DNA of 14,172 bases from UBA2144 sp043819035 (GCA_043819035.1 JBDRFD010000091.1:1-14172), one strand, 5' to 3'. Shown: positions 1 through 7,437, counted from the stretch's first letter. Notes: generated from the sequence alone by a model not told the origin. A program made the numbers and translations.

Positions 1-956
1 CCCACTTCGGTCGCAATACATGCACACCCCGATGCCATCGCTTCCATCAACGCATTACTTAAGCCTTCGGAGTAACTGGGAAGTACGAATATGTCAGTCT
101 TACTTAAAATATCTGCAACATCATCGCGTAAACCTGTGAATGTAACGACTTGTTGGTACTTTTGCACAAGCGGATGACCTTCTTTGTACCATCCAACTAC
201 TTGAATGTTTAATTCGGGATGATCCTTCTTCACCGAAGCAGCAGCAGCCACAAAGTCATCAACACCTTTGACCGATTCCAATCGCCCAATGTAAGTAACC
301 GTCAAATGTCCAACGTCTAACGCCGTACGAGGATAGACGTTAGACGTTAGACCTTGGACATCAATCCCTGTGGGAATAACCTCCACCTTCTTCGAAATGC
401 CCAGTTGCTTCAGAATCGAATCAGACTGTGGATAGAACATCACAACCTTCTTAGCGCACAAAAGAATCAACCACCCCGCTGTCCATGCATAGATCGCCGC
501 ACAGACTTTTGGAATGAAGCTTCTCGGCCACCAGGTCATCCCAACCAGTGCATCAGTCAACACAAGAATTTTGTGACCGGTCAGCTTCAGAGCAATGACT
601 GAGAGTGTGGTCCAGAAAAGAAGTTTATTCGCCACAATGATGTCCGGTTTCTCCTTTTTAATAAGTTTGCGAACGTATCCAGTGAAACCGAAGGCAATTC
701 CGTAATTCCACGGATCAGGAATAAAAATGTCTCTCATTCTATGTATTTCTAACGTTTCAGAAATCCTCTCAACTTGTACTCGCATATTATTACTTTTTGT
801 TAACTGTTTATTGTTAATTGTTAACTGTTGATTTCCCATACAAACAACTCTGACCCGGTATCCCAAACGCTGCCATAGCTCTGCGAGCTTCGCACTACTC
901 ACCATCCAACGATGTTCTTCTTTCCAGTAGGGACTGATCAAGAGAATCGTCTGCAT
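1..956 (-). CDS. GT4-type glycosyltransferase, 3' end cut by window edge
   Basis: Retaining GT-B glycosyltransferase (GT4/group 1 family) that would transfer a sugar from a nucleotide donor during surface glycan or glycolipid assembly. About 318 residues are visible. The start is ATG at 956 (MQTILLISPYW), with no Shine-Dalgarno before it. The N-terminal Rossmann-like half begins with TILLIS. The linker carries VIPTGID, followed by the second-domain strand TVTYIGRLESVKG. The visible end is the donor-site signature VLPSYSEGLSNALMEAMASG, whose Glu residues bind the nucleotide sugar. Roughly the last 60-90 residues lie beyond position 1. Two short repeat insertions are read in frame: QQLTINNKQLTKSNN near residues 43-57, and a palindromic insert in the interdomain linker. 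It is last in a probable operon with the upstream GT2 and DUF2304 genes. The family is clear; the sugar and acceptor cannot be told. Confidence 0.93.
   Translation of the reverse strand, partial: MQTILLISPYWKEEHRWMVSSAKLAELWQRLGYRVRVVCMGNQQLTINNKQLTKSNNMRVQVERISETLEIHRMRDIFIPDPWNYGIAFGFTGYVRKLIKKEKPDIIVANKLLFWTTLSVIALKLTGHKILVLTDALVGMTWWPRSFIPKVCAAIYAWTAGWLILLCAKKVVMFYPQSDSILKQLGISKKVEVIPTGIDVQGLTSNVYPRTALDVGHLTVTYIGRLESVKGVDDFVAAAASVKKDHPELNIQVVGWYKEGHPLVQKYQQVVTFTGLRDDVADILSKTDIFVLPSYSEGLSNALMEAMASGCACIATEV
306..361. repeat. Inverted repeat inside the GT4 coding sequence
   Basis: The arms are ATGTCCAACGTCTAACG (306-322) and CGTTAGACCTTGGACAT (345-361). They are 17 bp and complementary except at one position, with a 22-nt loop. 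Inside the loop and right arm the word ACGTTAG is repeated (337-343 and 344-350). The element is translated in the linker between the two GT-B domains, after VIPTGID, where family members tolerate length variation. It resembles the intergenic word-iteration elements elsewhere in this window. Confidence 0.85.
797..832. repeat. 21-bp-period repeat inside the GT4 coding sequence
   Basis: The decamer GTTAACTGTT occurs at 799-808 and again at 820-829, exactly 21 bp (seven codons) apart, with related ATTGTTAATT between. On the coding strand it reads as a polar Gln/Asn/Thr-rich loop in the N-terminal domain, keeping frame. The palindromic GTTAAC/TTAATT word style matches the intergenic array just downstream at 960-1025. 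Confidence 0.75.
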
Positions 957-957
957 A

Positions 958-1025
958 AATAATTGATAATGTACAATGGACAATTGACAATTAATTATCA
1001 ATTATCAATTGTCAATTATCAATTA
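958..1025. repeat. A+T-rich inverted word array between DUF2304 and GT4 genes
   Basis: Iterations of CAATTGACAATT and ATTATCAATT fill the 62-bp gap and run a few bases into the 3' end of the DUF2304 gene. The left end AATAATTGATAAT and the right end ATTATCAATTATT are exact reverse complements, so the whole unit can fold into one long A-T hairpin. No gene or U-tract terminator is seen here. It may act as an intra-operon mRNA structure, or be a simple repeat element. Confidence 0.8.
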
Positions 1026-1375
1026 TTCTCCGTATCTTCTTCAAAATCCGCATTTTTAAGTGCCGATTTCCGCACAATCCTCGTGAGGCGCTGCTCCATC
1101 TCCTCAAGCCGCATTACCAAATAGAAGACGATGAAGAATAGAACACCAAAGAACGTGATGAAGACGGCATTCTCCCTATTTTTGATCCCCGTTACTGCAG
1201 AGATGTAGGTCATAACACTTGGGAAAATCGCAATAACCGCTACCAGTCCCCAAAAGAGCGTCCACAAGATCCCTTCCCAGAGTGTTTTCTTCTGCCGGAA
1301 GACAAGGCTCCATGCATAGGCTATCGCAACAAAAGCGACAATGGGGGCAAGGAGTTGGTAGGGGGTGAGATCCAT
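1019..1375 (-). CDS. DUF2304 family small membrane protein
   Basis: Small integral membrane protein of the DUF2304 type, 118 residues from the ATG at 1375 (MDLTPYQLLAPIVAFVA). Three hydrophobic segments are visible: near residues 4-22 (YQLLAPIVAFVAIAYAWSL), 33-55 (GILWTLFWGLVAVIAIFPSVMTY) and 69-88 (AVFITFFGVLFFIVFYLVMR). A charged amphipathic tail (RLEEMEQRLTRIVRK) follows. An in-frame ATG at 1426 would add 17 residues, but that part is partly repeat-derived and the family normally begins right before the first helix, so 1375 is preferred. DUF2304 genes commonly lie beside GT2 polyprenyl-phosphate glycosyltransferases, as here. A role in membrane anchoring of that enzyme or lipid-linked sugar handling is inference; biochemical function is unknown. 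Confidence 0.85.
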   Translation of the reverse strand: MDLTPYQLLAPIVAFVAIAYAWSLVFRQKKTLWEGILWTLFWGLVAVIAIFPSVMTYISAVTGIKNRENAVFITFFGVLFFIVFYLVMRLEEMEQRLTRIVRKSALKNADFEEDTENN

Positions 1376-1426
1376 TGTTTCAGAATCATACAGTATTCTG
1401 AATGCTATTGTAGAACCGGGTGGCAT

Positions 1427-1478
1427 ATTAGCAATTAGCTTATTAGCTAATTAGCCAATTGCTAATTGCTAATTGCCC
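1427..1478. repeat. TTAGC/AATTGC inverted word array
   Basis: Iterated words ATTAGC, GCTAATT and AATTGC make two imperfect inverted arms between the GT2 stop and the DUF2304 start. The 12-mer TAGCAATTAGCT (1429-1440) recurs exactly at 14012-14023, 12.6 kb away, so this word is a family rather than a unique sequence. The gap holds no other signal. Confidence 0.8.
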
Positions 1479-1479
1479 G

Positions 1480-2148
1480 TCAGCGTAGGAATGAACGGAG
1501 CAAAATCTTAAGAGCAGTCTTAACTCCATTCGCAAACGATTGCCCCTTCGCCAGCGTGTACTGAGAATACAATACCTTTGTCGGGATTTCCTTGATCCTC
1601 CACTTGTGTTGCACTGCTTCGCGGACGATCTCCGTACAGAATTCAAACCCATTCATTTTGAGATCCACCTGTTCAAGAGCTTTGGGACCGAATGCTTTAA
1701 ACCCGCACTGACTATCTTTAATCCACTTCCCCGTTACTCCGAATGTAATGATGTTTCCAATGCCGTTAAAAAGTCTTCTGATGAACGGAATGCGATTGCG
1801 TTGGCCGAAACGATTGGCAAAGACGATATCCGCTTCATCTCGTTCAATGGGGGCGAGAAGGGGCGGGATATCTTCCGGATTGTGCTGCTCATCCGCATCC
1901 AACGTCACCAGAACATCCGCTCCCATTTGGCGAGCAGCCTCGATTCCTGTCATGGTTGCCGCTCCTGCACCGCAGTTTTCTATGTGACATACCACTTTGG
2001 CTCCTGATTGCGCAGCGACCTCTGCTGTACTATCTGTTGATCCATCATCTACCACGATCACATCCTCAACATATTTGAGTGAATCGCGCACCACTTGAGA
2101 TACACGCTTCTCTTCGTTATATGCCGGAATGACAGCTATGGTCCTCAT
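1480..2148 (-). CDS. GT2 polyprenyl-phosphate glycosyltransferase (DPM1/DPG synthase-like)
   Basis: Soluble inverting GT-A enzyme that would load a sugar from NDP/GDP-sugar onto a polyprenyl phosphate at the inner membrane face. It has 222 residues from the ATG at 2148 (MRTIAVIPAYNEE). A longer frame begins at 2202, but the extra 18 residues precede the conserved first strand and cover the likely promoter. Motifs in order: IPAYNEE (7-13), VVDDGSTDST (32-41, uridine-binding Asp34/35), TLDADEQHN (82-90, the DxD-type metal site Asp84/Asp86), NRFGQRN (112-118), DSQCGFKAF (145-153) and EIPTKVLYS (187-195). No C-terminal transmembrane domain is present, so it is the short soluble form. It heads a probable operon with DUF2304 and the GT4 enzyme. 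The exact sugar is not determined. Confidence 0.93.
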   Translation of the reverse strand: MRTIAVIPAYNEEKRVSQVVRDSLKYVEDVIVVDDGSTDSTAEVAAQSGAKVVCHIENCGAGAATMTGIEAARQMGADVLVTLDADEQHNPEDIPPLLAPIERDEADIVFANRFGQRNRIPFIRRLFNGIGNIITFGVTGKWIKDSQCGFKAFGPKALEQVDLKMNGFEFCTEIVREAVQHKWRIKEIPTKVLYSQYTLAKGQSFANGVKTALKILLRSFLR

Positions 2149-2236
2149 AAGATATGAATATAATATGCCAAAAATGTAGAACCGCGAAGCAATTGTAAGC
2201 AATAAACCGCGAAGTTTTATGTGCTATAGTAAAAAT
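2149..2236. promoter_or_regulatory. Divergent promoter region of GT2 and methyltransferase genes
   Basis: For the plus-strand gene, an extended -10, TGcTATAGT (TATAGT at 2225-2230), ends 6 nt before ATG 2237, which suggests a leaderless or near-leaderless mRNA. For the minus strand, a CATATT/TATATT box lies at 2157-2167, 9-13 nt before the ATG at 2148. Between them, ACCGCGAAG is repeated exactly at 2181-2189 and 2206-2214, and AAGCAAT at 2187-2193 and 2197-2203. A shared regulator site is possible but unproven. Confidence 0.5.
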
Positions 2237-2953
2237 ATGGTCATTGACAGAGTCGATTATGAATATCCCCAGGCAAAAATGTATCGCGATCAGCGGTCCG
2301 GTTTTTTTAAGCGCTTACGATGCCCGTTCTGGACACTATTTTATGAAACGCACACACAAACCATTTTCGAAAAAGGGGGCAGAATCATAGACATTGGCGG
2401 AGGCTTGCGCATTGACATTGCACGCGGAAACCGAATCAATCAACATCATGTGAAAAAATTTGGGCACTTTCTATCAAATTCAAACGTGAATTACATAGTC
2501 ACAGACTATACCGATAAATATTCACCGGACTCAGTAGAGGATATACATGACCTCTCTTTTGAGAGTGATTCAATCGATGCAATATTCTGTAACGCAGTTT
2601 TGGAGCACGTATACGATCCAAAAAAAGCAACAAGTGAATTGGTGCGAGTCCTAAAGAGAGGCGGAAGCGCCCTCCTATATGCTCCGTTTATTTACCGGTA
2701 TCACGCGCATTCAGAAGATTACAAAGATTATTATCGTTACACAAAAGATAGTATCGCTTATCTTTTTCGTGAATGCAGATCCATAGAAATTTGCCCTGTA
2801 AGAGGAATATTCGAGTCGTTATTACGCTTTCTTCCTATTCATAAAATTACTCTCATCCGATATTTAATGAGAATGTTCGACACATTTATTCCTCCAATTC
2901 GACGCATTTCAGAATCGCAAACATCCGGATACCATGTATTCATTACTAAATGA
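2237..2953 (+). CDS. Class I SAM-dependent methyltransferase (Methyltransf_11 type)
   Basis: Probable SAM-dependent methyltransferase of 238 residues. The Rossmann motif I is IIDIGGG (50-56), an acidic strand end is VTDYTD (88-93), then DIHDLSF (102-108), and CNAVLEHVYDP (118-128) is the motif typical of the Methyltransf_11 group. RGGSALLYAPF (141-151) is the post-motif loop, followed by YYRYTKDSI (165-173). An upstream in-frame ATG at 2219 is possible, but the extended -10 at 2222-2230 overlaps those codons, so 2237 is chosen. It stands alone on the plus strand, divergent from a glycosylation operon and convergent to a GT-C-like gene. A role in methylating a glycan, lipid or small molecule of the same surface pathway is inference. 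The gene appears more A+T-rich than its neighbours, which could mean a separate origin. Confidence 0.85.
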   Translation: MVIDRVDYEYPQAKMYRDQRSGFFKRLRCPFWTLFYETHTQTIFEKGGRIIDIGGGLRIDIARGNRINQHHVKKFGHFLSNSNVNYIVTDYTDKYSPDSVEDIHDLSFESDSIDAIFCNAVLEHVYDPKKATSELVRVLKRGGSALLYAPFIYRYHAHSEDYKDYYRYTKDSIAYLFRECRSIEICPVRGIFESLLRFLPIHKITLIRYLMRMFDTFIPPIRRISESQTSGYHVFITK

Positions 2954-3193
2954 GGCTCCGCTAACCCGCGCAGGTGGAATCCTCCCACTCGCCTGCGGCG
3001 TCGCTCGCGGAATCCGCCGAAGCAGTATCACAACTTCACAAAACGCATTCATCCTCCAGCTTATCCATCCTCCGTAGCAGTGACCCATACACATCTGAAA
3101 TCTTAGGTATCGTATGTAAAATAAGAACAAAAGTTGCTACTGCGTAGGACGGGGTTTCAGATCTTCTGCGAAGGCGGATGAAATATCTCCACA
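2954..3193. repeat. Convergent gap filled with GGMGGAT-type hairpin repeats
   Basis: No gene is supported in these 240 bases between two convergent genes. They hold degenerate direct copies ATCCGCCGAAGCAGT (3012-3026) and ATCCTCCGTAGCAGT (3067-3081), a partial copy ATCCTCCAGC (3051-3060), and two copies in the other orientation ending in AGGCGGATG or AGGACGGGG. Two of these contain mini-hairpins, CTACTGCGTAG (3137-3147) and CTTCTGCGAAG (3163-3173). A G+C-rich imperfect inverted repeat lies at 2966-2998. The octamers ATCTGAAA (near 3096) and TTTCAGAT (near 3155) are also inverted. The region may serve as a bidirectional transcription end, though no run of T follows the stems. Confidence 0.65.
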
Positions 3194-6034
3194 TTAAGGA
3201 ATCAAGATAAACGCGATGCCCGCTTTAGTATCGCTGATTACCACCTGCAAACCAAGTTCAGGATTATTTATGAAATCAATGAATGTATTCACCTTCTGAT
3301 GGAGTGAACCATTGGGATCTTTCTCGATTGTCGCAGTGTTCGTGTCGAATACAAAGCTATTGAACCCAAGCGTTTTGATTCGCTCAAGGGTGAGCTTGGG
3401 GTCGCGCTCATTGTAGAGGCAATTGAAGAAATCGAGCTGATGATCCGAGATACCAATAATCTCCAAATTACGCGGTATGAAATATGGAATGAACGTGCCC
3501 ACCCGATATAGGTAAGGACGATCTGGAAAATCATGATTACGTTTAACAACTATGTCCGCCACATCGTCGTAGTACGGAACAGTACGTTCAACCATGACTT
3601 CCGCCGATGCTTTGCCAAACGGATATTCAAGAAGATTCTTTTGTGTTTCATATTGCCACATACGCATGGCAAGCATCATCAGAATCCCAATCCCAATAAA
3701 GACAGCCAAGAGCGACCGCCCAATGGCATCGGGGGCTTTCGCAACCAACACTTCTATCATAACAACAAGCCCCAGAAACATTCCAATCCCATACCAAATG
3801 ATCCCATTTGCGAGGAACATCCACTGGGCCACTATGAAGAGTGTTCCGATAAATAACCACCGAAGCCACCGCGCGCGCCGCATCCAGAAGAATGGGAGCA
3901 GAAGAAGGAGAGGTATGAACAAAAGAAGAGGTGTGGTTGTGACGTAGTACCCCGTACTGTCAAGATTCATCGTAGTTCTCCATGGTAACGTTAAATAATG
4001 TCCCCACCCCTTGCCAAACCCCCAGTAACGATCAAGTTCCTCTTCTCCGCCTGTGGGAGTACAAATCGGATTACTCTTGTCCACTACAAGTTCAGAGGGG
4101 AGCGAGCGGATTGTACGGCCTTCAATTGGCACCATTGATCCATCAATATCCAGTATGGGCGAAATATTATTGGGAGCCTTGAAAACAAGATGTGGAACTA
4201 TGTTTCCCTGAAGGATATTGTTGTGAATTACCCAAGGAGCAATGGAGATGAAAAACACGACTCCAAAAATCAGTAACGCTTTTATAAGAGGCTTAACATT
4301 CTTCTTATAACGAAAGGCAACGGCACCCAACAGGGCCAAGCCAATAACTGCGGCGATAATGAACAAACTGTCATCAGAAACATTCACTTCCCCAAAAATG
4401 CGCTCCAACGTACGCATGGGAGTGAGGCCTTGCCAGATGTAAATTGCTACCGCGACGAAGATCATGCCAATGAACGCAGACCAATGCAGAAGCACTCCAA
4501 CGAGTATCGCACCGAGTGTTATGAGCACCATGATGGACGTCGTCTTGATCGCGAAGGCAAAACCACCGAAGATTCCTGCCGCTATGAGCCACGGCCAAAC
4601 ATATCGCGACGGTTTACTACTGTCAACATTGTCATTTTCACCTGTTGGGAACAAGAAAAGGAAGACGCATAAGACGCTCATGGCACCCATGGTGAAGACT
4701 GCGTTGTCAATCTTCATGTCCGCAAAAGAGAAGTGCCCAACCATGGGAAGAGCGAGGTACAGAAGTGCGGCAAGAATCCCTCTTCCATTTCCGAGGAACA
4801 TACTCGTAAATACATAAACCGAAAGTACCGCAAGTAATCCGGCACTCCAGTTAATCATCATGGATGCTGCCGCACCAAAATTACTGTTATATCCGAAAAG
4901 GAGAAATCCCAGTGACGTGAGATACTCCCAGAAGAACGGAGCCATGGAAAAAATAAAGTGCCCATAGCTCACCATGAGCCTCGGCCTGTTTAGGTAACTT
5001 CCCAAATCATCCCATCCTATGGGGAAGGGGCGTACAACTGATAGAAAATTAAACGCAAGATATGTGATAAGCAGCCACGCCAAAAGAATGATCGGATCGC
5101 GCCATGAACGATCGCACTCCCACGAAGCAGAAATGAACTGCTTCAACCAATAGAGCGCATGTTTATATCCTGCAAGCGGAAGAATGAGTAGAAGCACCCA
5201 CCCCGCGGAGGCAGAAAAAAGCGGGAGTGACGGCGCGTGCAAGCTGACAACCGCAAAAGTCCATAGAAGTGCGATGAAAGCACAGGCACCTAAGCCGACA
5301 CTCAACATTGCTTCAAGGAACAAGCGATTGGGTTTGAGTCGAATCCAATGTAAAACTGCACGACCGGCCACAAGCATTTCAAAGAGTAAGACCAAAATGA
5401 AAATAAAGAGGGACATCACCCGTGTAACAAATGATTTTTGGATGCAGAACCTCTTGATTTCGTAAACCTGCGCACCATTATCAAATTGCCCCACATGTAC
5501 CAGACAATTCTGATCTTTGAGGCGGTCGAGGTTATCCTGCAGTGTCTGGAGTCCCTCTTCACCCACGTTTGTATAGACTCTGGGGAGCGGTTCTACGATG
5601 CGCCTTGGCGGAAGATCCCCCTGTTGGACCGAAGCAAAAACGGTAAAAATAAGCCAGAGAGAACCAACAAAAAGAAGGAGTACGTGCCAAGGCCTCATAC
5701 TCAATTTCAGTTGCATCCTACCCGTCCGGAATGCATACGCGCCCAACACACCTCCATATAGGACAAAACTGATAATTGCATACCATAAGAGCGGTGACAT
5801 TCGCCTGAAGCTATTCTCCAAAAATGGCCAAAAGCTATTAAGGCCCCGACAAAGATATGGAAGATCACCTTCGGACCCAGTGCACGAACCCGTAAGTGCA
5901 TCAAAAACCGGCCGCTCTAGCAGAACAAGCCCGTGATAGGGCACTCCAAGATAGTAGAGGAATGTGTAGATGCCCCAGATCAGGAGCACCACAAAGAAGG
6001 CAATGGATAAGTACTTGATAGTCTGCTTTTGCAT
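3194..6034 (-). CDS. Large polytopic GT-C-like membrane protein
   Basis: Integral membrane protein of 946 residues from ATG 6034 (MQKQTIKYLSIAFFV). The frame stays open to 6118, but those 28 extra residues come from a poly-purine repeat, and a promoter-like TGcTATCCT sits just before 6034. About 15-18 hydrophobic segments are visible. An early extracytoplasmic loop carries a possible disulfide pair (NCLVHV ... RFCIQ, about residues 177 and 197). After a segment ending AFNFLSVV comes GWDDLGSYLNRPR with Asp342/Asp343. An acidic residue pair in a periplasmic loop is a hallmark of GT-C (PMT/ArnT-like) glycosyltransferases. A soluble C-terminal domain spans about 794-946. It most likely uses a polyprenyl-linked sugar, which would fit the GT2 enzyme nearby. 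The GT-C assignment rests on topology and the Asp motif, not on full family recognition. Confidence 0.7.
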   Translation of the reverse strand: MQKQTIKYLSIAFFVVLLIWGIYTFLYYLGVPYHGLVLLERPVFDALTGSCTGSEGDLPYLCRGLNSFWPFLENSFRRMSPLLWYAIISFVLYGGVLGAYAFRTGRMQLKLSMRPWHVLLLFVGSLWLIFTVFASVQQGDLPPRRIVEPLPRVYTNVGEEGLQTLQDNLDRLKDQNCLVHVGQFDNGAQVYEIKRFCIQKSFVTRVMSLFIFILVLLFEMLVAGRAVLHWIRLKPNRLFLEAMLSVGLGACAFIALLWTFAVVSLHAPSLPLFSASAGWVLLLILPLAGYKHALYWLKQFISASWECDRSWRDPIILLAWLLITYLAFNFLSVVRPFPIGWDDLGSYLNRPRLMVSYGHFIFSMAPFFWEYLTSLGFLLFGYNSNFGAAASMMINWSAGLLAVLSVYVFTSMFLGNGRGILAALLYLALPMVGHFSFADMKIDNAVFTMGAMSVLCVFLFLFPTGENDNVDSSKPSRYVWPWLIAAGIFGGFAFAIKTTSIMVLITLGAILVGVLLHWSAFIGMIFVAVAIYIWQGLTPMRTLERIFGEVNVSDDSLFIIAAVIGLALLGAVAFRYKKNVKPLIKALLIFGVVFFISIAPWVIHNNILQGNIVPHLVFKAPNNISPILDIDGSMVPIEGRTIRSLPSELVVDKSNPICTPTGGEEELDRYWGFGKGWGHYLTLPWRTTMNLDSTGYYVTTTPLLLFIPLLLLLPFFWMRRARWLRWLFIGTLFIVAQWMFLANGIIWYGIGMFLGLVVMIEVLVAKAPDAIGRSLLAVFIGIGILMMLAMRMWQYETQKNLLEYPFGKASAEVMVERTVPYYDDVADIVVKRNHDFPDRPYLYRVGTFIPYFIPRNLEIIGISDHQLDFFNCLYNERDPKLTLERIKTLGFNSFVFDTNTATIEKDPNGSLHQKVNTFIDFINNPELGLQVVISDTKAGIAFILIP

Positions 6035-6053
6035 ACGTGGATGTAGGATAGCA
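6035..6053 (-). promoter_or_regulatory. Extended -10 before the GT-C-like gene
   Basis: On the minus strand TGcTATCCT (TATCCT complementary to 6045-6050) is followed by 10 nt and then the ATG at 6034. The expected transcription start is about 3 nt before the start codon. No Shine-Dalgarno fits between, so translation would be leaderless. No good -35 is visible, as allowed for extended -10 promoters. Confidence 0.55.
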
Positions 6054-6094
6054 GAGAACATCTCCGATGACAGGAATGTTTCCGGATTGAGGAA

Positions 6095-6164
6095 GTAAAA
6101 AAGGTGGAAAAAGTGCAAAAATGGAATCCTTTTTTGCCCTTTTTACTCTTTTTCCCTTTTTACC
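6095..6164. repeat. Purine/pyrimidine inverted word array upstream of sufS
   Basis: The left arm is purine-rich (6095-6124, words GTAAAAAAGG, GGAAAAAGT, GCAAAAATGG). The right arm is pyrimidine-rich (6128-6164, words CCTTTTTTGC, CCCTTTTTAC, CCCTTTTTACC). The arms are imperfect reverse complements with a loop of about 3-5 nt. The 17-mer CCTTTTTTGCCCTTTTT (6128-6144) recurs exactly at 7516-7532 beyond sufS. The element lies between two divergent starts, so it is not a simple terminator. Confidence 0.75.
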
Positions 6165-6194
6165 TCATTGGTCGTTCAGTAATGTAGCAATCGA

Positions 6195-7424
6195 ATGCCC
6201 TTCAATATCCAACACATAAGGCAACACTTCCCCATCCTTAAAGAAGGAACCTACCTCGATAGCGCCGCAACCGCGCAGAAACCGCAAATCGTGATTGATG
6301 CAATGAAGGGATTTTATGAAACAGTAAACGCGAATGTACACCGTGGAATGCATGTTCTTTCCGAGAAGGCAACCGTGGCATACGAAGATGCGCGAGTTAC
6401 CGTTCAGAAATTTATCAACGCGAGTTCTCCCGAAGAAATTATCTTCACATCAGGAACAACTGAAAGCATCAACCTTGTTGCAAAGACATGGGGGAAGGAA
6501 AACATCTCAGAAGATGACGCCGTTGTACTAACACTGCTCGAACATCACAGCAACATCACACCGTGGATGCAACTTAAGGATGACAATGACTGCGCCATTG
6601 AATGGGTTGAACTCAATGCGGAAGAAAATATTGATCTGACTCAACTCGACGCGCATCTGAAAAAGGGGAACGTAAAACTGGTTGCGGTAACCGGGCAGGG
6701 CAATGTCACCGGCGTCCGTCCACCACTCAAAGAGATTATCGCTCAAGCACACAAAGCAGGTGCGCTTGTTCTCATCGATGCCGCACAACTCATCACCCAT
6801 CACCCCACCGATGTCCAAGATTTGGACTGTGACTTTTTGGCTTTCTCCGGCCATAAAATCTACGGTCCAACCGGGGTCGGTATTCTGTATGGCAAACGTA
6901 AGCTTCTTGAAAAGATGCCGCCATTTCTGACGGGCGGAGGCATGATCGCGGAAGTGAAGCATGACCACTTCACGTGCGCCGGACTCCCCACAAAGTTCGA
7001 AGCAGGCACTCCTCCGATTGCACAAGCAGTGGGACTGCGAACCGCTATCGATTGGCTTTCACAGTTCAACTGGTCTGACATCGAAGCACATGAAGGCAAA
7101 CTCATCACGCAAGCAATAGAAGAACTTCAAAATATTGAAGGACTCACAATCCTAGGAACTAAAAACCAAAAACTAGAAACTAAAAAACAACGAGCCTCCG
7201 GATGCATCAGTTTCACCGTCACCGGTATCCATCCTCATGATCTGACTGACATCATCGGACAAAAAGGCGTGTACCTGCGTGCCGGTCACCACTGCGCACA
7301 ACCACTTCATGAGCATTTCGGAGTGCCAGCATCCACTCGCCTCTCGGTCGGGATTTATAATTCAAAAGAAGATATCAAAAAGGTTGCACCAGCAATTGAA
7401 GAAGCTATGAATGTGTTTAAATAG
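6195..7424 (+). CDS. sufS: SufS-type group II cysteine desulfurase
   Basis: PLP-dependent cysteine desulfurase that takes sulfur from L-cysteine as an enzyme persulfide and passes it to the Fe-S scaffold; 409 residues, normal for SufS. It begins MPFNIQHIRQHFPIL with LDSAATAQKP (21-30). The PLP-site features are EHHSN (116-120), LIDAAQ (193-198, Asp195 and Gln198) and SGHKIYGPTG (218-227) with the Schiff-base Lys221. The active-site cysteine is Cys367 in RAGHHCAQP (362-370), the short-loop group II form. The start at 6195 directly precedes the family N-terminus; there is no Shine-Dalgarno. Residues about 321-333 (GTKNQKLETKKQR) form a lysine-rich insertion encoded by an A-rich word repeat, in a surface loop before CISFTVTGIHPHD. 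sufU follows after 176 bp. No sufBCD is in this window. Confidence 0.97.
   Translation: MPFNIQHIRQHFPILKEGTYLDSAATAQKPQIVIDAMKGFYETVNANVHRGMHVLSEKATVAYEDARVTVQKFINASSPEEIIFTSGTTESINLVAKTWGKENISEDDAVVLTLLEHHSNITPWMQLKDDNDCAIEWVELNAEENIDLTQLDAHLKKGNVKLVAVTGQGNVTGVRPPLKEIIAQAHKAGALVLIDAAQLITHHPTDVQDLDCDFLAFSGHKIYGPTGVGILYGKRKLLEKMPPFLTGGGMIAEVKHDHFTCAGLPTKFEAGTPPIAQAVGLRTAIDWLSQFNWSDIEAHEGKLITQAIEELQNIEGLTILGTKNQKLETKKQRASGCISFTVTGIHPHDLTDIIGQKGVYLRAGHHCAQPLHEHFGVPASTRLSVGIYNSKEDIKKVAPAIEEAMNVFK
7152..7190. repeat. CTAGGAACTAAAAAC-like repeat inside sufS
   Basis: Two near-copies of the word (C)TAGrAACTAAAAA(A)C lie about 22 bp apart: GGAACTAAAAAC (7155-7166) and AGAAACTAAAAAAC (7175-7188). The stretch is read in frame as a Lys/Gln-rich loop. 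It has the same iterated-word style as the gaps outside genes, here tolerated within an essential-type enzyme. Confidence 0.75.
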
Positions 7425-7437
7425 GAAATATTTATAA

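Noticed and set aside
958..1025. CRISPR-like array
   Set aside because: Units are 10-12 nt, degenerate and without unique spacers; no cas genes nearby.
1540..2007. 155-codon plus-strand frame over the GT2 gene
   Set aside because: Antisense shadow of a gene with full GT2 motifs.
2909..3130. 73-codon minus-strand frame in the convergent gap
   Set aside because: It is composed of the repeat words and overlaps the methyltransferase end; no family signal.
6528..7025. 165-codon open frame on the minus strand within sufS
   Set aside because: It is antisense to a clearly conserved enzyme, has no recognisable motif, and arises from the codon pattern of sufS.
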